Below the pieces are notes generated by a model. That model was not told the DNA's origin. It searched no databases and saw only the letters and a list, made by a program, of their open reading frames with translations. Below, one piece after another: positions 45,355 to 53,645 of a stretch of 64,000 nucleotides of DNA. Position numbers and translations under genes: made by a program. Positions within the stretch are counted from its first letter, which is position 1; each line of letters starts with the position of its first letter. The stretch is from Pelagadaptatus sp034112445 (GTDB lineage: Bacteria > Pseudomonadota > Gammaproteobacteria > Pseudomonadales > Cellvibrionaceae), in contig JAWUVI010000022.1 of assembly GCA_034112445.1 (NCBI GenBank), positions 186,001-250,000 of the forward strand. The letters are read 5' to 3'.

Positions 45355-46983
45355 GTGACGGCACTGTTTCGTTTCATCACTATCTTTTTAGCTATATTTC
45401 GCTATCGCTTAGATTTACTGATCGCAAAAAAACAACTTCCACGAAGGCTCCGCGTATTACTGCTTTTTACTATTTTTCTACCCCAACCCAAACTATCGCG
45501 CGGTGAGCGACTGCGACTGTTTTTCGAGACTTTGGGCCCTGTCTTTATTAAATTTGGACAACTTCTTTCAACCCGCCCCGATCTTATTCCAAATGACATT
45601 ATTAAAGAGCTAGATCAACTGCAGGATAATGTCCCCCCGTTTGCCAGCGATATATGCCAACAAATAATTGAAACCGCTCTCGGCGCTCCAATCGATGATC
45701 TATTTGACGATTTCGATCCAACACCTCTTGCATCCGCTTCAATTGCCCAAGTTCATACCGCTAAACTTACCGACGGCAAAGAAATCATCATAAAAGTAGT
45801 TCGCCCAAACCTGCAAAAAATCATTGAAAAAGACATTGCCTTACTTTTAGTCCTCGCTCGAGTTATTGAGCGCTTCAGCGCTGACGGTAAACGCTTACAC
45901 CCCGTTGAAATAGTTAACGATTATCAGCACACAATCCTTGATGAATTAAATTTACAACGAGAAGCCGCCAACGCATCTCAGCTACGTCGCTTGTTTTCAA
46001 ATTCAAATTTATTGTACATACCTGAGGTTTATTGGGATTACACACGTAAAAATGTGATGGTGATGGAACGTATTTATGGCATCCCCGTGACTAACATGGA
46101 TGAACTTGCGGCCCAAAATACCAATATGCCGTTATTGGCAGAGCGTGGGGTTGAAATATTTTTTACCCAAGTTTTTACTCACAACTTTTTCCACGCCGAC
46201 ATGCATCCGGGCAATATATTTGTCTCTAAAGAAAATCCACAGCAACCCCAATATATCGCCGTTGATTTTGCTATTGTTGGCTCACTGACATCCGCCGATC
46301 AGTATTATATGGCGCGCAATTTACTTGCTATATTTCAACGTGATTACAGACTCGTAGCAGAACTGCATATTCAGAGCGGATGGATTCCTGAGTCAACTCC
46401 CATCCATGAGTTTGAAGCGGCTATCAGAACTGTCTGCGAACCTATTTTTGAAAAGCCCATTAAAGATATTTCGTTTGGCCATATTGTGTTATCACTATTT
46501 CAAACCGCCCGCCGTTTTGATATGCAAGTACAGCCGCAACTTGTTCTCCTGCAAAAGACTTTACTTAATATTGAGGGGCTCGGCAGGCAGCTTTATCCCG
46601 ATTTAGACTTATGGAAAACGGCTCAACCATTCTTAGAGGCTTGGACTCAAGAACGATTTCACCCTAAAAATGTACTGCAACAATTAAAACGTCACGGCCC
46701 AGAGATCATCGAGCAATTACCCCAATTACGTCATTCGCTGTTTGAAGGCCTTGATCAAGTACGTCAACTTCGAGAAATAACACCGCACTTACAAAGCACG
46801 CTAGAAAAAATAAACTCACCAACCAACTCCACCCGCAAAATATCAGGTCTATTGGTTGGCGTAAGCGCCTGTATGGCAGCACTAATCACAGCTACCGCCA
46901 ACAGCGACATCTTCTTTTCTAACATTCCGCTGCACAGCATAGTTTTATGCGTGGTTGGTATGTGGGCTCTAACGACTCGATAG
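45355..46983 (+). CDS. ubiB: UbiB, atypical (ADCK/ABC1) kinase-like ATPase of ubiquinone biosynthesis
   Basis: 542 residues from a GTG start. The KxGQ motif is present ('VFIKFGQLLSTRPDLIP'), as are the Ala-rich loop 'LASASIAQVHTAKL', the lysine 'IIIKVVRP' and the catalytic 'FHADMHPGN'. The metal-binding motif reads Asp-Phe-Ala ('VDFAIVGSL') instead of the usual DFG; the Asp itself is kept. Two transmembrane helices close the protein ('GLLVGVSACMAALITA' and 'IVLCVVGMWAL'). It anchors to the inner membrane. Same operon as ubiE and ubiJ. Confidence 0.96.
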   Translation: MTALFRFITIFLAIFRYRLDLLIAKKQLPRRLRVLLLFTIFLPQPKLSRGERLRLFFETLGPVFIKFGQLLSTRPDLIPNDIIKELDQLQDNVPPFASDICQQIIETALGAPIDDLFDDFDPTPLASASIAQVHTAKLTDGKEIIIKVVRPNLQKIIEKDIALLLVLARVIERFSADGKRLHPVEIVNDYQHTILDELNLQREAANASQLRRLFSNSNLLYIPEVYWDYTRKNVMVMERIYGIPVTNMDELAAQNTNMPLLAERGVEIFFTQVFTHNFFHADMHPGNIFVSKENPQQPQYIAVDFAIVGSLTSADQYYMARNLLAIFQRDYRLVAELHIQSGWIPESTPIHEFEAAIRTVCEPIFEKPIKDISFGHIVLSLFQTARRFDMQVQPQLVLLQKTLLNIEGLGRQLYPDLDLWKTAQPFLEAWTQERFHPKNVLQQLKRHGPEIIEQLPQLRHSLFEGLDQVRQLREITPHLQSTLEKINSPTNSTRKISGLLVGVSACMAALITATANSDIFFSNIPLHSIVLCVVGMWALTTR

Positions 46984-47130
46984 CACCGTTCGAATCGAAC
47001 ATCCACGACAAGATGGCAGAACTAACGCTGCTCAACTAAGCTCACTCCTCGTGCCTTAGTTAAATAGCCATGTCTTAAATGTCCAGAGCATATGGCGGCC
47101 AAAAACATAGGCCTTCTTTAATTCCGAGAC

Positions 47131-47136
47131 TATAAT
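47131..47136 (+). promoter_or_regulatory. Perfect -10 box before the cytochrome c gene
   Basis: TATAAT lies 33 bases before the cytochrome ATG. I see no good -35 at 16-18 bases upstream, so it may need an activator. It suggests the cassette has its own promoter rather than being read only from ubiB. Confidence 0.4.
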
Positions 47137-47168
47137 CAGATCTCATATCGCCCAAAGAGGAAGTCATT

Positions 47169-47546
47169 ATGCCGTTTAAAAAATCACTTATATGCTTATC
47201 TATTCTATTTGGCGTCTCTGCACACGCCCAAGAAGAAGTGAAATACAGCGTTGACTCCGTTTCTCAAGGCCAGCGTTTATTCGCCATGAACTGCACGTCT
47301 TGTCATGGCAACGATGGTAAAGCCACAGTAAATTTTGTTGCTGATGCTACCAACCTTACTGACCCAACCCAATGGCGCGAAGGTAATACCCGAGCTCACG
47401 CTTTTAGCGCCATCAAGGGTGGACAAGCTGTTGATATGCCAGCATTTGAATGGATCTTAGACAGCGAAGAAGAGATTTGGCATTTAACCAATTTCATCAT
47501 AAGTCTTTGGCCTGAAGCGCTACGCGAAGCCGCTTTAGCCGAGTAA
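47169..47546 (+). CDS. Periplasmic mono-haem cytochrome c
   Basis: 125 residues. A Sec signal peptide is cut near residue 20 ('LFGVSAHA'). One haem site, C-T-S-C-H at 42-46, with 'GQRLFAMNCTSCHGNDGK' typical of class I cytochromes, and a likely axial Met90 in 'AVDMPAFEWIL'. The acidic C-terminal helix 'LTNFIISLWPEAL' is standard. The start has an AGAGGA ribosome site. The gene precedes the Tat-exported thiamine-diphosphate enzyme by 86 bp on the same strand, with no visible terminator between them. A partner role as electron acceptor is inferred from this pairing. Confidence 0.9.
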   Translation: MPFKKSLICLSILFGVSAHAQEEVKYSVDSVSQGQRLFAMNCTSCHGNDGKATVNFVADATNLTDPTQWREGNTRAHAFSAIKGGQAVDMPAFEWILDSEEEIWHLTNFIISLWPEALREAALAE

Positions 47547-47632
47547 TAACCTGCATAAAAACAAGTCATATAACGTTAATAACCTATGGCGTCAGCAGCT
47601 TTCAATCCTCTGCGTCAACACAGGAGAATAAA

Positions 47633-49648
47633 ATGAGCGACAACAAAAACACACCAAACACTCAGAATGATTCACCCACTAACAACAAAGAAGAATCCCA
47701 AACCGGTTTTTCGCGACGTAAGTTTATTCAATCCGCAGCAGTTGGTACGGGAGCTATGGCTATGGCCGGCGCCAGCATGGCACAACCAACCAATCTATCG
47801 GATAAATACAATATCGACATTACCTCGATTGGTATTGCTCCTGACTTTACAACATCTCATGAGTTAGCCCCCATCGCCTCCAGCTTTGAAAACAAAAATG
47901 GCATGACCGGTGCTGAAGTTTTTGCTAAAGCTTGCAAAGAAGAAGAGCTGGCGGCCTTATTTTGTTGCCCTGGTAACTACGATGTTATTCATGCTTTAGC
48001 AGCAGAAGGCATTCCTGCATACGGCGGACGCAATGAAGGTCAGATGGCTCATGCCGCTGATGGTTTTTCACGGGCAACCGGTGAAGTAGCAGCTTGTTCT
48101 GGCACTGAAGGCCCTGGATTCACCAGTATGATTATGGCCATTGGTACAGCTAATGCAGCACATACTCCACTGTTAGTTCTGGCCAGTAATATGCAAATTG
48201 CCGGCGAAGATCGCGACCAAATGATTCAAAACGTTTACCAACAGCCGACCACAGAAGGCATGAAGAAGTACGGTAAACGCATTATTACGCCAAATCGTGT
48301 GCATGAATACGCTGGCTATGCCTTCCGCAACTTGAAATCTGGCGTTCCTGGTCCCGTACACTTGGATTTTCCTTCTGAAGTCTCCCGTGCGCAATTCACT
48401 GACCCCTCACAACTTACTGACTACCATAGTCGCGAACGCTATCGCACTGAGTCACGCTCGTCCGCTTCCAGCGCTGAAATAAAAGCCGTTGTGAAAATGA
48501 TCAGCAAAGCTGAACGTCCTATTATTGTGGCCGGCCAAGGTGTCTTTCAACGTAAAGCTTGGGAGCCACTACTAAAAATTGCCGACCGTAACGATATTGC
48601 ACTCGTACAATCTGGTCCTGTCATGGGACACGTTCCAGACGATCATCGCATGTCAGCAGGAACGGCCACAGGCGCAACACTCAGTGCCGATTTAGTTATA
48701 TTTGTTGGCCAATACTGCATGCCAAGTCCAGGCGAGTATGCCTTTAACCCCAACATAAAAACGGTACGTATCCATCCAACCCAAGAAGACATTGGTCGCA
48801 ACTGGCCCATCGATTTAGGTGTTGTAAGTGATGAAAAAATCTTCTTAGAAGAACTTGCCAATAAAATCCCACGCAAGAAACGCAGCAAGTGGGTTGATGA
48901 GCTTGCCGCAGCAAGAGCCAAGTCAGTCAAAAAGGTTGAACGTGGCTACCAGCTCGCACTTAAATACAGCGAGAAAACGGGCCTGATTCACCCTGCTGTA
49001 ATGGCAATGGAATTTGAAAACGTCTTCGCTAAAGGTGATATTGACCCTAAGCAGACTACTTATACAATGGGTGGTTATACTATCGGCCGCTGTTTATCTC
49101 GCAACGCTTTCAGCTACCGTCCAGGACAAACATTGGCGGTACCTTACCAATACGGCTGTATTGGTGGTGATGTAGGCATGGCCTTTGGTAGCGGAGTAGC
49201 TGTACAGCGCGGAATTGGGCCACAAGCGCCTTATAAAGGCGCTCCAGTTGTTTGCGCCACCAGTGATGCGGCCGTAGCATTTGGTATGTTTGAAATGGAT
49301 ACTGCTAACCAATATAAAGTACCCATGATCGTTATAATTTATAACAACAACGCCTGGGGAACCTTTGGTCAAGCTCATCGCAAACCGCAAGGTACTCACC
49401 TGCACCTTTTTCAAGAAAACCTACGCTACGACAAGATTGCGGAAGGCCTTGGAGTTCGTGGAGAATACGTTAAAACACCAGCCGACTTACGTGCCGCCTT
49501 AGAGCGCAGTTACAAACTGGCCAGCTCAGAAGGCTCCTCTACAGTAATTAACTGCCAAGGCATGAAAGAATTCAGTAGTGCCAGTGCGTTCCCACACCCA
49601 AGTTTAGCGTGGGCAATTGAGCCTGGTCGTGGTGCTGTTGCTCATTAA
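47633..49648 (+). CDS. Tat-exported thiamine-diphosphate-dependent enzyme (acetolactate synthase/2-oxoacid decarboxylase superfamily)
   Basis: 671 residues. Twin-arginine signal: 'FSRRKFIQSAAVGTGAMAMA' (26-45) and a cut after 'ASMA' (47-50), so the folded enzyme should reach the periplasm. The rest is a ThDP enzyme: PYR domain (about 90-260) with catalytic Glu135 in 'GRNEGQMAHAADGFSRATG', a central domain (about 285-410), and a PP domain (about 450-645) with the Mg/ThDP motif as S-D-A (Asp545 kept; the flanking Gly residues of GDG are Ser and Ala) and 'YNNNAWGTF' (570-578). The FAD-binding character of the central domain is unclear. Substrate unknown. AGGAG ribosome site. Confidence 0.9.
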   Translation: MSDNKNTPNTQNDSPTNNKEESQTGFSRRKFIQSAAVGTGAMAMAGASMAQPTNLSDKYNIDITSIGIAPDFTTSHELAPIASSFENKNGMTGAEVFAKACKEEELAALFCCPGNYDVIHALAAEGIPAYGGRNEGQMAHAADGFSRATGEVAACSGTEGPGFTSMIMAIGTANAAHTPLLVLASNMQIAGEDRDQMIQNVYQQPTTEGMKKYGKRIITPNRVHEYAGYAFRNLKSGVPGPVHLDFPSEVSRAQFTDPSQLTDYHSRERYRTESRSSASSAEIKAVVKMISKAERPIIVAGQGVFQRKAWEPLLKIADRNDIALVQSGPVMGHVPDDHRMSAGTATGATLSADLVIFVGQYCMPSPGEYAFNPNIKTVRIHPTQEDIGRNWPIDLGVVSDEKIFLEELANKIPRKKRSKWVDELAAARAKSVKKVERGYQLALKYSEKTGLIHPAVMAMEFENVFAKGDIDPKQTTYTMGGYTIGRCLSRNAFSYRPGQTLAVPYQYGCIGGDVGMAFGSGVAVQRGIGPQAPYKGAPVVCATSDAAVAFGMFEMDTANQYKVPMIVIIYNNNAWGTFGQAHRKPQGTHLHLFQENLRYDKIAEGLGVRGEYVKTPADLRAALERSYKLASSEGSSTVINCQGMKEFSSASAFPHPSLAWAIEPGRGAVAH

Positions 49649-49667
49649 CAATAGGACCTAGCGATTA

Positions 49668-50165
49668 ATGTCTTCACAAGAAATGATAAATGCTTGTACC
49701 CAAACCCTTTCTGGCTTTGCCAGCAAGGGTTTTTTCAATGGTTTTTCGGTATCAAAAACCACAAGTAACCTTGCAGAATATCAATTTCGTTGGCACTTCA
49801 ATTGCGATTTTGAGCTGAAACTAAACACCAAGTCTAAAAAGATCACCATGCCTATGGTTTTACCTTTGGTGAAATCTCGCTCAGCAATGGATAAAGATTT
49901 TCGAGAGTTCATCAACGAGCTTTCCGACCCAGACCTCCCCGACCATAGACGCTTTAATGAAAAACAACTCAGCGTTACCAACAAAGACAGTAAATTATCG
50001 TTATCGATGCAACTCCCTGACGATGTAAACAGTGAGTCAATTGTTGATGAAGTCGGTAAGTTTATTTCTGTTATTCACCAAGTATTCAAAATTTTTCTTA
50101 AAAATGGCCAATATGATGAATATGTTTCAGGGACATACAGGATTGATGCTGATTCATTTTGGTGA
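49668..50165 (+). CDS. Orphan cytoplasmic protein in the cytochrome c/ThDP-enzyme cassette
   Basis: 165 residues, no signal peptide, no transmembrane segment, no recognised motif. The sequence alternates beta-like stretches ('YQFRWHFNCDFELKL', 'KKITMPMVLPLV') with a C-terminal helix ('VDEVGKFISVIHQVFKIFL'), a layout reminiscent of small secretion-chaperone-like (YbjN/CesT) folds; that is only a resemblance. It begins 19 bp after the ThDP enzyme stop on the same strand, so cotranscription is likely. A role as a dedicated chaperone for the Tat substrate is one possibility, without direct evidence. Confidence 0.7.
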   Translation: MSSQEMINACTQTLSGFASKGFFNGFSVSKTTSNLAEYQFRWHFNCDFELKLNTKSKKITMPMVLPLVKSRSAMDKDFREFINELSDPDLPDHRRFNEKQLSVTNKDSKLSLSMQLPDDVNSESIVDEVGKFISVIHQVFKIFLKNGQYDEYVSGTYRIDADSFW

Positions 50166-50273
50166 CTCTTTTTTGGTAATTCAGAAGCTATATTATCGAT
50201 AGCGTCTCTTAAGCAATGACACTGCACACTTTCTTCCCTAAAATATCACTTCAATTGTTATCTCGAGATCAAC

Positions 50274-50678
50274 GTGCAAAAAGACCAAACAAAAACATTT
50301 GATTTCATTGAGGCCATCCACTGGAATGACGAAGGTCTTGTTCCCGCGATAGCTCAAGATGCTAAAACCGGCCGCATCTTAATGATGGCTTGGATGAACC
50401 GTGAGTCATTACAGTTAACCTCACAAGAAAATTGCGCCGTCTACTGGTCACGTTCGCGACAAAAACTGTGGCGTAAAGGTGAATCCTCTGGCAACACGCA
50501 AAAGATCATTGAAATTCGCCTCGATTGTGATGAAGATGTTATTGTCTTACAAGTTGAACAGGTCGGCGGCATTGCCTGCCACACCGGTAGAGAATCTTGC
50601 TTTTACCGAGTACTTGAAGACCAGCAGTGGGTTAACGTAGACCCAGTATTAAAAGACCCTAAAGAGATGTATTCATGA
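50274..50678 (+). CDS. hisI: Phosphoribosyl-AMP cyclohydrolase
   Basis: Third step of histidine biosynthesis. 134 residues from a GTG start. Family motifs 'LMMAWMNRESLQLT', 'YWSRSRQKLWRKGESSGN', the metal-binding 'RLDCDEDVIVLQVEQVG' and 'ACHTGRESCFYR' are intact. Single-function form: HisE is separate and follows with an ATGA overlap, as in Pseudomonas. Confidence 0.98.
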   Translation: MQKDQTKTFDFIEAIHWNDEGLVPAIAQDAKTGRILMMAWMNRESLQLTSQENCAVYWSRSRQKLWRKGESSGNTQKIIEIRLDCDEDVIVLQVEQVGGIACHTGRESCFYRVLEDQQWVNVDPVLKDPKEMYS

Positions 50679-51007
50679 AGTCAGTATTAAGCCAGCTTGA
50701 CGCCATTCTCGAACAACGCAAACAAGAATCCGACAACAGCAAATCCTATGTGGCAAGCTTGCACCAAAAAGGGTTAAATAAAATTCTTGAAAAAGTTGGC
50801 GAAGAAGCTTTTGAAACCGTTATTGCCGCTAAAGACGCAAATCTCAGCGGCAACAACAAAGAGGTGATCTACGAAACCGCCGACTTATGGTTTCATTCAT
50901 TGGTTATGCTGTCGAATCTAGGTGAGTCATCACAAGCGGTTCTTGACGAACTTGCTCGGCGTTTCGACATATCAGGCTTAGAAGAAAAAGCATCACGCAA
51001 TGTATAA
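50675..51007 (+). CDS. hisE: Phosphoribosyl-ATP pyrophosphatase
   Basis: Second step of histidine biosynthesis. 110 residues. The MazG-like helices with acidic metal ligands are seen in 'KILEKVGEEAFETVIAAKD' and 'VIYETADLWFHSLVML'. Its ATG overlaps the hisI stop (ATGA), so translation is coupled. 34 bp before tatA. Confidence 0.97.
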   Translation: MKSVLSQLDAILEQRKQESDNSKSYVASLHQKGLNKILEKVGEEAFETVIAAKDANLSGNNKEVIYETADLWFHSLVMLSNLGESSQAVLDELARRFDISGLEEKASRNV

Positions 51008-51041
51008 TAAAATTTAACAGCGATAATAACTGGAGTAACTT

Positions 51042-51275
51042 ATGGGTCTTGGCGGCATTAGTATTTGGCAATTGTTAATTATTTTAGCCATTGTTTTTAT
51101 GTTATTTGGCACGAAGAAACTGCGCAACATTGGCGGCGATCTTGGTGGCGCAATCAAAGGCTTCAAAAAAGCCATCACAGAAGAACCAGCTGAAAAAGTC
51201 GAAGACAACTCTGCAACGGCTCCAGCAGAAAAAGTCATTGACGGCGAAGCTGAGAAAGTCGAAACAAAAGATTAA
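51042..51275 (+). CDS. tatA: Sec-independent protein translocase TatA
   Basis: 77 residues: an N-terminal transmembrane helix (about 5-22, 'ISIWQLLIILAIVFMLFG'), the hinge 'FGTKKLR', an amphipathic helix ('GGDLGGAIKGFKKAI') and a charged Glu/Lys/Ala tail. It forms the pore-like assembly of the Tat system. Start ATG 51042 after a GGAG site. Confidence 0.97.
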   Translation: MGLGGISIWQLLIILAIVFMLFGTKKLRNIGGDLGGAIKGFKKAITEEPAEKVEDNSATAPAEKVIDGEAEKVETKD

Positions 51276-51278
51276 ATC

Positions 51279-51710
51279 GTGTTTGACATAGGTTTTTTTG
51301 AATTATTAGTTATCGGGGTTGTTGCGCTAATCGTCATCGGCCCAGAACAACTGCCGTCAACAATTCGCACTATGGGCCTATGGTGGGGGAGAGTAAAACG
51401 CGCCATCCAAAGTACCCGCAGCGAGCTTGAACAACAGATTGGTGCCGATGACATAAGGCGCCAGCTGCATAATGAAGAGATCATGCAACGCCTTGAATCC
51501 AGCAAAGCCGATATTGAAAAGACTTTTACAGAAAATATTGGTGGCATAACTCGATCTTTAGATAATGAAATAAACGCTTTGCTTGAAGAAGAAAAGTCTG
51601 AAATTGCCGCCGAACTTAGCTCCATTCAGACGGAATTAGAAGAAAAGTCCGACGACACCACTACCAACAACGACCACATCATTACCAACAACAACCACAC
51701 ACCCAACTAA
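51279..51710 (+). CDS. tatB: Sec-independent protein translocase TatB
   Basis: 143 residues from a GTG start 3 bp after tatA. 'MFDIGFFELLVIGVVALIV' is the TatB signature with the transmembrane helix, then 'GPEQLPSTIRTMG' and a long charged helix. The C-terminal tail is Asn/Thr/His-rich ('TTNNDHIITNNNHTPN'), low complexity. TatB receives twin-arginine substrates with TatC. Confidence 0.97.
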   Translation: MFDIGFFELLVIGVVALIVIGPEQLPSTIRTMGLWWGRVKRAIQSTRSELEQQIGADDIRRQLHNEEIMQRLESSKADIEKTFTENIGGITRSLDNEINALLEEEKSEIAAELSSIQTELEEKSDDTTTNNDHIITNNNHTPN

Positions 51711-51727
51711 TACACGCTGTTTTATCA

Positions 51728-52489
51728 ATGAACACTTCCAACGATAATGAAATGCCTTTGGTGCATCACTTAATCGAATTGCGCAATCGTCTACTGCGCG
51801 TCTTGGTGTTCATTTTGGTTATTTTTTGCTGTTTATTCTATTTTGCTAACGACATTTACTCTTTCGTTTCGGCACCCTTGCAAGCCATGCTTCCTGAAAA
51901 CAGCACCATGATTGCAACTGATGTTGCATCACCTTTTTTAACCCCTTTCAAACTCACTTTTTTTCTTGCTGTTTTTGCAACCATGCCATTCGTTCTGTAT
52001 CAAATATGGTCGTTTATTGCACCGGCTCTTTATAACAGCGAGAAACGTTTAGCCGTTCCCATTTTAATTTCTAGCATCTTACTTTTTTACGCAGGAATGG
52101 CCTTTGCTTACTACGTAGTATTCCCTATCATTTTCCAGTTTTTCACTTCAGCAGCTCCGTCCAACGTTACAATAATGACCGACATAAGCAGTTATCTTAA
52201 TTTCGTCTTAAAATTGTTTTTTGCTTTTGGTATAGCTTTTGAAATCCCTATTGCCACCATAATATTAATCATAACCGGACTAATTTCAGCCAACGATTTA
52301 GCAAAAAAACGCCCTTACGTGGTTGTAGGCTGTTTTATTTTAGGCATGTTATTAACGCCGCCAGATGTTATATCCCAGTCTTTACTCGCATTACCAATGT
52401 GGATGTTATTTGAAGTTGGGATTTTTTTTGGTCGGTTTATTGGTGAAACTGATGTTGATGTTGATGTTGATGTTGATAAAAACACCTAA
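51728..52489 (+). CDS. tatC: Sec-independent protein translocase TatC
   Basis: 253 residues, six transmembrane helices. Conserved 'MPLVHHLIELRNRLLRVLV' (signal-peptide contact), 'FATMPFVLYQIWSFIAPAL' and 'FFAFGIAFEIPIA' (with the key Phe/Glu). The last residues are an Asp-Val repeat encoded by GATGTT units, absent from the conserved core. Third gene of tatABC; the exported ThDP enzyme upstream is a predicted client. Confidence 0.97.
   Translation: MNTSNDNEMPLVHHLIELRNRLLRVLVFILVIFCCLFYFANDIYSFVSAPLQAMLPENSTMIATDVASPFLTPFKLTFFLAVFATMPFVLYQIWSFIAPALYNSEKRLAVPILISSILLFYAGMAFAYYVVFPIIFQFFTSAAPSNVTIMTDISSYLNFVLKLFFAFGIAFEIPIATIILIITGLISANDLAKKRPYVVVGCFILGMLLTPPDVISQSLLALPMWMLFEVGIFFGRFIGETDVDVDVDVDKNT
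52451..52477 (+). repeat. Hexanucleotide repeat GATGTT (4.5 copies) at the tatC 3' end
   Basis: Four perfect GATGTT copies plus GAT code for the C-terminal Asp-Val run of TatC. A 6-bp unit keeps the frame, so length changes would only lengthen or shorten the acidic tail. Confidence 0.9.
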
Positions 52490-52530
52490 CAGCCATAGTC
52501 AGTACAGCACATTAACAACTGCAACTACAG

Positions 52531-52968
52531 CTACACCTCCAAAAGAAATGTAACAGGTCCATCGTTAACGAGACTAACTTGCATATCCGCCGAGAAAATT
52601 CCGGCCTCGACATGTTGATGCAGCAACTTCGCATCATTTAAAAACTGTTGATACAACTCAAGCGCCACACTTGGCTCTGCCGCATTAGAAAAACCAGGTC
52701 GCAATCCCTTTTTCGTTTCTGCCGCCAAAGTAAATTGTGAAACGACCAACAACCCACCCGCAATATCGGTCAAACTCAAATTCATTTTTTGATTGTCATC
52801 TGAAAAAATTCGGTACTTCAACACTTTATTCAACAATCTAGTTACTGAAGCTTTATCATCGCCTTTCTCAATCCCCAGCAGCAGTAAAATGCCTTGGTCA
52901 ATTTTCCCAACTTCACGGGCATTCACCACAACACTTGCCGACTTTACCCGTTGAATTAAACCGCGCAA
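52531..52968 (-). CDS. dtd: D-aminoacyl-tRNA deacylase
   Basis: Removes D-amino acids mischarged on tRNA. 145 residues when started at the TTG 52968, which gives 'MRGLIQRVKSASVVV', the family start, and leaves a GGAG site about 8 bases upstream. A GTG at 52977 would place that site directly against the start. 'LVVSQFTLAAETKKGLRPGF' and 'LVNDGPVTFLLE' (cross-subunit Gly-Pro motif) are intact. Convergent with tatC. Confidence 0.95.
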   Translation of the reverse strand: MRGLIQRVKSASVVVNAREVGKIDQGILLLLGIEKGDDKASVTRLLNKVLKYRIFSDDNQKMNLSLTDIAGGLLVVSQFTLAAETKKGLRPGFSNAAEPSVALELYQQFLNDAKLLHQHVEAGIFSADMQVSLVNDGPVTFLLEV

Positions 52969-53018
52969 CCCTGCCACTCCAAAAAAAATTGATATTATAC
53001 AAACTAAAATTAAGCAAT

Positions 53019-53597
53019 CTACTTAAAAACACCACCGCGCATAAGCAATTTACTGCCTGATTTTTTTTCATCGTAAATCCAGTGCACCCAACTGGTATCA
53101 CCAGTAATGTGCCACAAAATAGGCTGGGGCACCTGTCTCAAAGCTTCGTACTCAGCTGGTGGAACTATGACAAAATCATTGGTCAGCTCATAGTAGTCAT
53201 CAACATTTGTATACTCTGGCAGGTCTTGTGTCGTCCTGCTGATGGCACTTGATAATACCTTAGCAACAAAAAACTCAACCAAACCATTTAACTCAGGTTC
53301 GTAAATCAAGAACGGCATATGTTCAATGAAATTTGATTCATAGCGATACACTTCATTTTGATCTTTTGTAAGAACTGTAATCCATAATTTTGCCTTACTG
53401 CATGGATTACCTGACACCCTTACCTTCAACACATCATCACTGGCAACATTAATAAACGAAACTGACTTTGAGCCTTCAAATTCACAAGGTCCAGCGGTAG
53501 ACTTATTCAGATCAATGACATCAGTGGCCAACGCGCTAAGCGACCAACTTACACATCCAAGCAGCACCAGTATTTTCACCCACATACATTGACCCAT
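53019..53597 (-). CDS. Secreted protein of unknown family
   Basis: 192 residues (or 188 from the ATG 53585). Signal peptide ('VKILVLLGCVSWSLSALA', cut near residue 24). The mature part has two Cys ('GPCEFEG', 'GNPCSKAK'), which could form a disulfide, and many aromatic residues, for example 'ILWHITGDTSWVHWIYDE'. No family recognised. It lies upstream of dtd on the same strand with a 50 bp gap and is divergent from tag. Presumed periplasmic or secreted. Confidence 0.7.
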   Translation of the reverse strand: MGQCMWVKILVLLGCVSWSLSALATDVIDLNKSTAGPCEFEGSKSVSFINVASDDVLKVRVSGNPCSKAKLWITVLTKDQNEVYRYESNFIEHMPFLIYEPELNGLVEFFVAKVLSSAISRTTQDLPEYTNVDDYYELTNDFVIVPPAEYEALRQVPQPILWHITGDTSWVHWIYDEKKSGSKLLMRGGVFK

Positions 53598-53645
53598 TCA
53601 CGCTAAGCAACATTGAACTTAATTGTAGACTAAGGAATATTTTCC

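Noticed and set aside
46984..50273. Possible mobile element around the cytochrome/ThDP cassette
   Set aside because: No transposase, integrase, terminal inverted repeat or target duplication is visible at the edges; base use looks like the neighbours. Insertion is argued from gene order only.
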